Source: Setomelanomma holmii
Taxonomy: Eukaryota; Ascomycota; Dothideomycetes; Pleosporales; Phaeosphaeriaceae
Length of the DNA stretch: 64,000 nucleotides
Direction: 5' to 3'
NCBI GenBank assembly: GCA_010015745.1
Contig: ML978257.1
Coordinates: forward strand, 1-64,000
The first letter of the stretch is position 1. Each line of letters begins with the position of its first letter. A program made the position numbers and the translations under genes. The notes under the pieces were generated by a model. That model saw nothing but the letters and a program-made list of their open reading frames with translations. It was not told the DNA's origin and ran no database searches. Below are positions 57,256-64,000 of this stretch, in pieces.

Positions 57256-59125
57256 ATGAAGGACAACGACCTCACCGACAGTGTACGCCATCTCAACACG
57301 ACTCGTATCATCTATGACTAACACCGTGCAGGAGCGTCGCCAGCTCGAGCAAGAGCTCCATACCGAGATCCTGCCCGGTACGGAGATCATGGCTGATGTT
57401 GGCTCGCATCACTTCGTCAAAGGCTCGCATCGCGAGGTCCTTGTCCCGCAGCCAAGTGACGACCCAAATGACCCTTTGAATTGGAGCACCCCGTGGAAGA
57501 TTGCATGCATCACTTCAGCGGCCGTGGCCACGTTCACTCAAGGCTTCGGACCACTTGCTCTGTCACCCATGTTTCCAGCTCTGATGGAGGCTTTTGAAAC
57601 CGACCTGGCTGGTGCGGTCAAGTTTACTGGCCTGTGTATTCTTGTCTTGGGTTTCAGCAACTTCATCTGGTCAGTCCTTTCCTCCTTTCATTGCATATAG
57701 TATGCTAATATCACGCAGGGTTCCCATCAGCTCCTCATTCGGTCGCCGTCCAGTCTACCTCTTCTCCCAACTCATCAACTTTGGCACCTCGATCTGGCGC
57801 GCCAAGGCCAACTCCTACGGCTCCTTCATGGGTGCTTGTATCGTCAACGGCATCGGCGCTGGACCAGCCGAGACCATCATGCCTGAAATCATCGCCGACG
57901 TCTTCTTCCTCCACGACCGCGGCAAGTGGAATACGCTCTACTGGGTCGTCTACATGGGCTCGCTCATGGTCGGTCCTATCGTCTCTGGCTCAATGACTGA
58001 GACTGTCGGATGGCGCAGCTTCTGGTGGCTCAACACTGGTATTCTCGGTCTCTCATTCCTCATGGTGGTCTTCATGTTCCCAGAAACACGCTTTATTCGC
58101 ATGCATCCCGATGATGCTGCAGCCCACGCAAGCAATGCCTCCGCAAGCTCCCTGGACGAGAAGATCCACGCCACGCGATCTGAGAACACCACCAGCGGCG
58201 CGGTCGAAAACAACTCCGACGACATCAAGCACGTCCCAACTGCTGGCTCAGCACTCCCGAACACCGAGGGTCTCACCGTGTCCGAAACTGTAGCACGCGA
58301 TCCATATCTCGGCAAAGGCACACCCGGCAAATGGCAATGGAAGATCTTCCAGCCCAACGCGCATCCATTCCGAAGCATTTTCATCGATCTCTGGACACCC
58401 TGGAAACTCTTCGCCTTCCCTATCGTCGAATTCGCCGCCTTCGTTGTATCCTGGTCCTGCTCGTCTTTCCTCACCATCAACCTGACGCAAAGCCAAGTCC
58501 TCGCCGCTCCGCCGTACAACTTCAAGCCCATGACTGTCGGATTCACCAACTTCGCTATCATGGCCGGCGCATTCGTCGGGCTATTCACTGCCGGCCCGTT
58601 GAGCGACTGGGTCTCTGCACGCTCGACGAGGAAGAACAACGGCATCAGAGAGCCGGAGATGCGTCTTCCAGCCATGATTCCATACGTCATTATCATGTTC
58701 CTCGGCAACATCGTTGTCTCGGTAGGCTACGAGCGCCACTGGCCTTGGGAAGCTATCGTCATTATTGGCTTCACCTGCGCTGGCATCCAAGTCGCCGCTC
58801 TTCCCGGTATCGTGAGCACGTACGCGGTGGATTCGTATAAACCGGTTGCGGGAAGTTTGTTTGTGGCTATCACGGTGAATAAGAATGTATGGGGATACGG
58901 GTTCAGCGAGTTTATTACGCCGTGGTCGATTAAGTCTGGGTAAGTCAGAACCATCTATGTTTGTGAGGAAGTGTGCTAATACGCTACAGGTTCATCCCGC
59001 CGATCATGACTAACGCAGCGCTTATTCTTACGTGGTGCCTCTTTGGTATCTTGTTCTGGTGGAAGGGCAAGACGTTCCGTCGCTGGAGCAAGAATAGCAA
59101 GGTTCATCGTATGAACTCTCTTTGA
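57256..59125 (+). CDS. MFS transporter, DHA1-like drug/H+ antiporter
   Basis: Four exons (57256-57282, 57332-57669, 57719-58939, 58990-59125), introns 49, 49 and 50 nt, 573 residues. The tiny first exon (MKDNDLTDS) is inferred from a perfect GACTAAC branch and GTGCAG acceptor just before 57332. If wrong, translation would start at the ATG at 57314. The protein has DDPNDPLNWSTPWK before the first helix, the typical lead-in of this group. The loop FGRRPVY follows helix 2, then NGIGAGPAETIMPEIIAD and ETVGWRSFWWLN. A hydrophilic central loop separates two six-helix halves. Relatives export drugs or polyamines, or move metabolites. The substrate is unknown. Gene intact. Confidence 0.85.
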
Positions 59126-59435
59126 ATACATCGGACGCTGCGTTGCGACGTACCTGAATCAGTAACCATAACTTCAAATACCATGGCATCTTTCAATGTT
59201 ACTTGGTCTACTTCTCCTCTTACCGTCACCCCATCTCGCTCTGATCACATGCCAAACATAGTCAAGCTCTTTCACCTTCACTTCACCCACTCAATGACTT
59301 TCTACACTAATTCGGAATCAACACCACGTCTCTTCCACCTTTCCACATAACCTCCACCTCAGTCTCACTACGGCTCCAACACCACAAGCACCATATCACC
59401 TTCCGCTCAACCGAATTCCCCAAACTCAAGCAGTC
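59126..59435. other. Intergenic
   Basis: 310 bp, C/T-rich on the plus strand before the next start codon. Likely promoter of the 59436 gene. Confidence 0.4.
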
Positions 59436-60500
59436 ATGGCGCACAACCCACCCCGCTCCCGCACAGCACCGCGCACATCGCGAGCCTACAGCATCGCCTC
59501 AGACTCAACCTACACACCGCACGCCACACCACCCCCACCCGCGCGCCGCGGCGCAGCAAACGGCACACGAGGCATCCGCGCCGCGACCGTTGATACGACT
59601 GAAGACACCGATATCCCGACTCGAGACACCCAGACACGAATACCAGCGCACTATTCCCTCCCTCCAACCGTGCCGAGCTCGTTCCACGGTGACATCGGGC
59701 ACACGCTCGACCTGATCCTCAAGTTTGGACTAACCTTGCCGACTCTGCGAACACATGGTCTCCAAGCCGTGCTCGACACGCTGAGCGCGCCTGTCAAGAC
59801 TTGTACGAACTGGCCCCCGCTACTCCGCGCCGTGTGGGCTGGCAGCGAAAACAGCCAGACGTCACGAGCGCTGATCGAGGAGATTTTGTTCTTTGCAACG
59901 AGGGTGTTGATGCCTGAAGGTATCGCGGAGAACAGGAACTTTATGGCAAGGTTGTATGAGAGGAAAAAACAGCTCGCGATCAGGCTGGGATTGAGATATG
60001 ACATGTTGCGCGAGTGGGAAATGGATGGATCGAACCACCCGTTGACAGTGGCGTCTTTGGCACCACCAGTCGACGGAAGTATACAGGTACCAGCGGCACC
60101 GAGGGTGACAAGTGAGCGGGCACGAGCATTTGGGAGGAGGGCGTTGATGCCGAATGTGGTTGCGACACTCATCGCTGCGCCGCCGGGTGGATGGACGACG
60201 CATGCTGTACGGGAGCGTATGAAGCATCACATCACCGCCCTGGACTCGTATCTCGTCCTTACCGACGAGCAAGTAGCGGCGTGGAACGATGAGACGGTGC
60301 TGGGTATGTGCGCGCAGGTGGTGCTGCAGTGGCAGTGGTTGAGGGAGAATAATCGCATGCTGGAGGAGATGGAGACGATGGGGTGGGAGGAGTTGGAAGG
60401 GAGTAAGGAGGAGTGTGAGTGGATCCTGGAGGAGGGGAGGAGTAAGGGAGGAACTGGGGGTGGGAAGGTTAAGGTTAAGGACTTGGAGGATGGAAAGTAA
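59436..60500 (+). CDS. Hypothetical protein, 354 residues
   Basis: A single exon from MAHNPPRSRTAPRTSRAYS. The first 80 residues are disordered, rich in Pro, Thr, Arg and Ala. The middle is helical, with HTLDLILKFGLTLPTLRTHG, LIEEILFFATRVLMPEGIAE and RLYERKKQLAIRLGLRYD. The C-terminus is a Glu/Lys/Gly-rich coiled part (QWLRENNRMLEEMETMGWEE, then GGTGGGKVKVKDLEDGK). No named family is recognised and no targeting signal is evident. The gene is intact and its codon use resembles the neighbouring genes. Confidence 0.65.
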   Translation: MAHNPPRSRTAPRTSRAYSIASDSTYTPHATPPPPARRGAANGTRGIRAATVDTTEDTDIPTRDTQTRIPAHYSLPPTVPSSFHGDIGHTLDLILKFGLTLPTLRTHGLQAVLDTLSAPVKTCTNWPPLLRAVWAGSENSQTSRALIEEILFFATRVLMPEGIAENRNFMARLYERKKQLAIRLGLRYDMLREWEMDGSNHPLTVASLAPPVDGSIQVPAAPRVTSERARAFGRRALMPNVVATLIAAPPGGWTTHAVRERMKHHITALDSYLVLTDEQVAAWNDETVLGMCAQVVLQWQWLRENNRMLEEMETMGWEELEGSKEECEWILEEGRSKGGTGGGKVKVKDLEDGK

Positions 60501-61191
60501 CGTAGTGGGGCGTTAGCATGGAAGTCGATTGTGGAAGCTATGGTCTTCCGTCCAATGGTGGGATCGTCGGAAACTATTGCTCAGGTGGAGCGTTGAGCTT
60601 CAACGGCAGGCAGCATGGTGCTGTTCCAGATTCGGAACCAAATACTTGAAAGACGGAACCAGATACTCAATCGTGGGCGCGCGCAGGTGGTCCAACTTAC
60701 GAGGTCTTTGGTATGCTGCTGACTGCTGATTTTGTAGCTTTTCTGCAGATATGTGGCTGAGCGAAAAGAGAAGGTACACCGGCCAGTCGCAAATATTCGA
60801 TATCCGAGATCAACCGCTTTCATGCCAAGTACATATTCAACTCATGTCAGATGTCAAATCTTGCGTTGCGCTCGTTCGAGAGCTGGCCTAACTGCCGACA
60901 GCACGTGTCTGGTTGTGAATTGAGTTGCAACCGAAATGCTGGATGTATCCATTTCCTTGGTGTTGCAATATTTTTCATGTTGTTTGGGTGGCTACCATTG
61001 TATGTTGTCGGAGATCCATGGTCGCGATGCAAAAGGTTGCTTAGCTGGACCCCAGTGCGAACATATTGTAAGAACATGCCATATATCAATCAGTCCGCCT
61101 TCACATCTTCTTCTTCTTGCTCACTTCCTCAAACACAACCCAAACGAACATCTGCAACAATACCGCCAAGACTGATCAGCAAAATATCAAA
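60501..61191. other. Intergenic
   Basis: 691 bp. An open frame that starts at 60851 runs into the next gene in another frame and is not convincing. Nothing else recognised. Confidence 0.4.
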
Positions 61192-62239
61192 ATGTCACCA
61201 CTTCAAAGACTAGCACGCGATTTGCGAGATTTGATTATAGATCAAGTTCTGCTCACACCAGACGAAAGCCCCAAACCCCTACCCAACGACCAAAAAGACG
61301 CCTTGCCCAACCCACTCTCGTTCGAGAGTGCACTCCTCCACCTGAATCACCAATTAAGAGCCGAAACACTAGATGACGCGGCGAGGGTCAAGATTCCGCT
61401 GGTCTTGGATCTTCCACTCCTCAAGGACGGATTGTTTCAAGGCACCTGGCTGAGTCGACCGTTCGGGCATCCAAAGACGTGGAAAGAGGTGTCATCGATG
61501 AGAATCCAAGTGCGCCTGCAGCCAGTCGATATAACGCCGAAACTGGCCCATCATCTTTTGCTACGGACAAGGGAAGGGTTCGCTGAAACTAATTTAGACC
61601 AGCTAGTCTGGCTCAGAGAGCTTATGACGACCTAGTATCGTGGAGGGCATGGGCCAGCACTTGAGCTACGCAATTTCCAAAGTCATCTGCGGTGTGATGG
61701 ACGGACGAGCGCGATGCAAAGACAAAGATGGACATCCCATGCTTCCAAAGGATGCGATTGTCAACACGACCAGGAGCCTCGACATCCAAGTTACCTGGGC
61801 TGTCGACAGCGCTGGTGCGGTCATAGAAGCGCCGCCGGGGTCAGATGAGACGAAGTGGCTGGTCCCCGGAGTCAACACGTTAGATATAGTCAACTTCATT
61901 ACACATGTAATCGATGCTAGATTCAGCTCTAAAGATGACTTCTGGCCCTCGTGTCTGAATGCCCAGGTAGAAGGATGGAAACCCTTGGCAAAACTCACGC
62001 ATATCGGATCCTGTTTGCTGGAGTTTCGAGGATCGACCTGGTTCAGCGGAAGCAATCAAGAATTGCCATCATCTCTTGGAACCACCATTCTCAGAGATGA
62101 GATTCTGCTGACTCGAGGATGTGTATGTGTGGATAGTCGATGTCGAAGGTGCGACGGCAACCTTGAGCGTGCAGAGAATCAAAGCCAAGAGAAAGGAGTT
62201 GGGTTGGCACGACAACGACGAACGAGGAGTAAAGCGTAG
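61192..62239 (+). pseudogene. F-box-like protein, first copy, frameshifted
   Basis: From MSPLQRLARDLRDLIIDQVL the protein runs through LNHQLRAETLDDAARVKIPL, VLDLPLLKDGLFQGTWLSRP and MRIQVRLQPVDITPKLAHHL to a TAG at 61633. One base off, the frame reopens immediately as VEGMGQHLSYAISKVICGVM and continues past NTLDIVNFITHVIDARFSS to 62239. Removing one T near 61632-61634 would join them. The partner at 63221 has a similar plan (RELRDHIIDQVLLSESPAP, LILDLLVLEDGG, MVQVRMQPVHLTRF), so the two are tandem paralogues. The N-terminus resembles F-box-like openings. The function is unknown. Confidence 0.6.
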
Positions 62240-63220
62240 GCGCAGTGTGGAAGAGGAGTGAGCGATGGAGAGAAAAGAGTGCTTAGAGCGAAAGGCTAGC
62301 TGAGCGCGCCATGTGGCATGATGTCATAAGGATGTGGAAAGGGTTCATGGGAGGAATAAACGACGGTAGTGAAGCGCTCAGGCTGGTAGCACCTTTGTAT
62401 CGATGAGCAACTCAAGGACTTTTGCTGTCACTAGAGCCTGAATATTATCGCTCCGATCGAAAGAAACGACATTTTGTTGTAGATAAAACATTCTTCACAT
62501 TCATTCCACTTTCTTCCACCGTCCCTCACCCCTCTCCCTAGTGTCCAGTTTGGAAACCCATAACTCCCATCCGCGCACGCCTGCTTACAGGAATAATGAA
62601 ACTCATCTCCACCAATATGATTTCCCTCTGACCTGCAGCTTCCAATGCAGTATCCTTCTTCGCACCAGCCGCCGCGTGCGTAATGTATCGTAATCGCAAC
62701 ACTGGAAGTCAGTGGTGGGATACGTGTCGCTACTCTCCTGCCCTTCTCTATAACATCGGCACTGTTGCTAATCGTATTGAACTCAGGGCGTCCGAGGCGA
62801 CGTAACAATTTGCAATTCTCCCGCCAGGCATATCGGTGGTGATGAGTGGGATTATTATTGTAAGAAGACCGGGGCTGATTATGGGAGTGCGCCAAATTGA
62901 GAGGGCAGATGTCAGAGGAGAAAGAAGGGGAAGGGGTGGGAGGATGAAAATGACGACAAGAACTAGTTGAGTGGTGATTTGATGGGAGCTAATTAGCAGA
63001 ATGATTGTAATGGGGGTTATTGTGTGGGTTTGAGGTTTGGTGTTCGTGTATACTCTGGGTCTGGTTCGTTGCTGTTGACGACCTCAAGCGTACCGGAGTA
63101 AGCGATGATGATTTTGTCAAAACACATGTTCGTCGCAACATCAACCTTTGTTGTCAGTCCAAATCCTTCTACTGCGACCGTCAACATTCCGCATTGTTCT
63201 ATTCAACGCTATCGCACGCA
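62240..63220. other. Intergenic between the two F-box-like paralogues
   Basis: 981 bp. A minus-strand frame at 62895-62431 (154 codons) is rich in cysteine (GWCEEGYCIGSC, YSCKQAC, NECEEC) but has no signal peptide or clear exon structure, so it is not called a gene. The rest is featureless. Confidence 0.35.
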
Positions 63221-64000
63221 ATGCTGCTCACCTTACCGCGGGAGCTTCGCGACCACATAATCGACCAAGTACTACTTAGCGAATCGCCAGCTCCTGCGCC
63301 CATCGAGCGGGTCCATCTCGGCAACGGCAAATATCATGTCCAGCCTGGTAAAAGGATTGGTTTGCCAAGTCATGTCGATACGCAACGCAAAAGCTCCTTG
63401 CTGTACGCCAACAAACCATTGCACTACGAAGTCCAGGAACGCGCCGCCCGCCTGAACGTGGCTCTGATTCTCGACCTCCTAGTCCTGGAGGATGGTGGCG
63501 TTTACAGTACATGGCTCAACTCTCCTTGCGGCCGGAACTGGCAGAGAATCCACTTCATGGTTCAGGTCCGGATGCAGCCGGTACATCTCACGCGATTTCA
63601 GGAGCGGCATGCCTCCTTCTACTCTTCAGCAACAAGTGTCCGTCAGGTCGTGATGGGCGCGATAGCCCAGGTTGTTCGGGCGGCTGTCTTGTGGATACTG
63701 TTCCGATGGACGCCAGAAGATGCAAAGGGACTCGCCAATCTGGACCTTTTTGCGCGCGAGCAGAAGGAAAGACCAACCAGTTCGATCGCGCAGTTGGGGA
63801 TCGATGTAGGCGGAATACAAGGAAAGGTTGAGACATCAGACCGCACTTGTCCATGGTATAATTTCACTGCACACCTGGAGCAGCATGTATGTACGCTATG
63901 CCCATGCGTTAAGGACAGAACGACATCCCCCTATAATATCGATGCTTTTCATAGTCGCGCGCGATCCTTTCGCATGTTGGAGAGATGGAAGTGCGCCACA
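63221..64000 (+). CDS. F-box-like protein, second copy, cut by window edge
   Basis: An uninterrupted frame of 260 codons starts at ATG 63221 (MLLTLPRELRDHIIDQVLLS) and has no stop before the right edge, so the gene continues outside. The LPRELRDHIIDQ opening is F-box-like. Further landmarks are LLYANKPLHYEVQERAARLN, ALILDLLVLEDGGVYSTWLN, MVQVRMQPVHLTRF and TPEDAKGLANLDLFAREQKE. It is a paralogue of the broken gene at 61192, and unlike that copy its frame is intact across the same segment. Late cysteines (CTLCPC) may be a short metal site or chance. Biochemical role unknown. Confidence 0.65.
   Translation, partial: MLLTLPRELRDHIIDQVLLSESPAPAPIERVHLGNGKYHVQPGKRIGLPSHVDTQRKSSLLYANKPLHYEVQERAARLNVALILDLLVLEDGGVYSTWLNSPCGRNWQRIHFMVQVRMQPVHLTRFQERHASFYSSATSVRQVVMGAIAQVVRAAVLWILFRWTPEDAKGLANLDLFAREQKERPTSSIAQLGIDVGGIQGKVETSDRTCPWYNFTAHLEQHVCTLCPCVKDRTTSPYNIDAFHSRARSFRMLERWKCAT

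Noticed and set aside
57037..57390. 117-codon minus-strand frame at the MFS 5' end
   Set aside because: Overlaps the promoter and first exons of the MFS gene, with no protein-like pattern.
1..64000. CRISPR arrays, bacterial operons or ribosome binding sites
   Set aside because: The sequence is eukaryotic, with spliceosomal introns. No direct-repeat arrays with regular spacers were seen.

Overview
The window is nuclear DNA of a filamentous ascomycete (Pezizomycotina). Genes carry short GT-AG introns of about 45-100 nt with CTRAY branch points, and there are HET-domain genes, fungal GH30 and GH81 enzymes, a siderophore transporter, a PTH11/rhodopsin-like membrane protein and fungal pogo and hAT transposons. 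F-box-like openings of the type LPxELRxxIxxxx make a Dothideomycete (Capnodiales/Mycosphaerellales type) the best guess, but this is inference.

Layout. 0-1.1 kb: 3' end of a decayed pogo transposon. 1.4-1.5 kb: a TA-flanked 124-bp MITE. 2.5-4.0 kb: secreted GH30 glycosidase. 4.3-5.9 kb: frameshifted HET gene. 6.2-9.4 kb: a complete but dead hAT element with a perfect 8-bp target duplication. 9.4-13.0 kb: GH81 endo-1,3-beta-glucanase whose stop codon is 7 bp from the hAT target duplication. 13.4-18.3 kb: housekeeping block (UTP14, mitochondrial ribosomal protein mL41, COQ3). 18.8-19.2 kb: three-exon gene for a small secreted cysteine-rich protein. 19.7-22.1 kb: second broken HET gene. 22.5-26.4 kb: glycine-zipper protein and two broken hypothetical genes. 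28.5-29.9 kb: vacuolar Ca2+/H+ exchanger. 29.9-32.6 kb: non-coding, partly AT-rich. 32.6-35.7 kb: large decayed protein kinase gene. 36-42 kb: mostly empty, with a small candidate gene, a dead GGCT-fold gene and a membrane protein. 43.3-50.2 kb: metal-uptake neighbourhood (siderophore transporter, dead rhodopsin-like gene, NRAMP transporter) with exact matches to the iron-regulatory GATA site. 51.0 kb: tRNA-Glu(UUC). 52-64 kb: conserved hypothetical genes, an MFS transporter and a pair of F-box-like paralogues, the last running off the right edge.

Two themes stand out. First, the tRNA-Glu gene has the ordinary intron after position 37 and also a 54-nt GT...AG insertion between positions 13 and 14 of the D arm. 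Removing both leaves a complete 72-nt tRNA-Glu. Second, the window is split between intact core genes and a set of decayed accessory genes (two HET, kinase, GGCT-fold, rhodopsin-like, F-box-like). Several of the nonsense codons in these are one C-to-T step from CAG, CAA or CGA, and the rest of the damage is single-base shifts, often in short homopolymers. Repeat-induced point mutation or neutral decay would explain the first kind. Sequencing error has to be excluded for the second.
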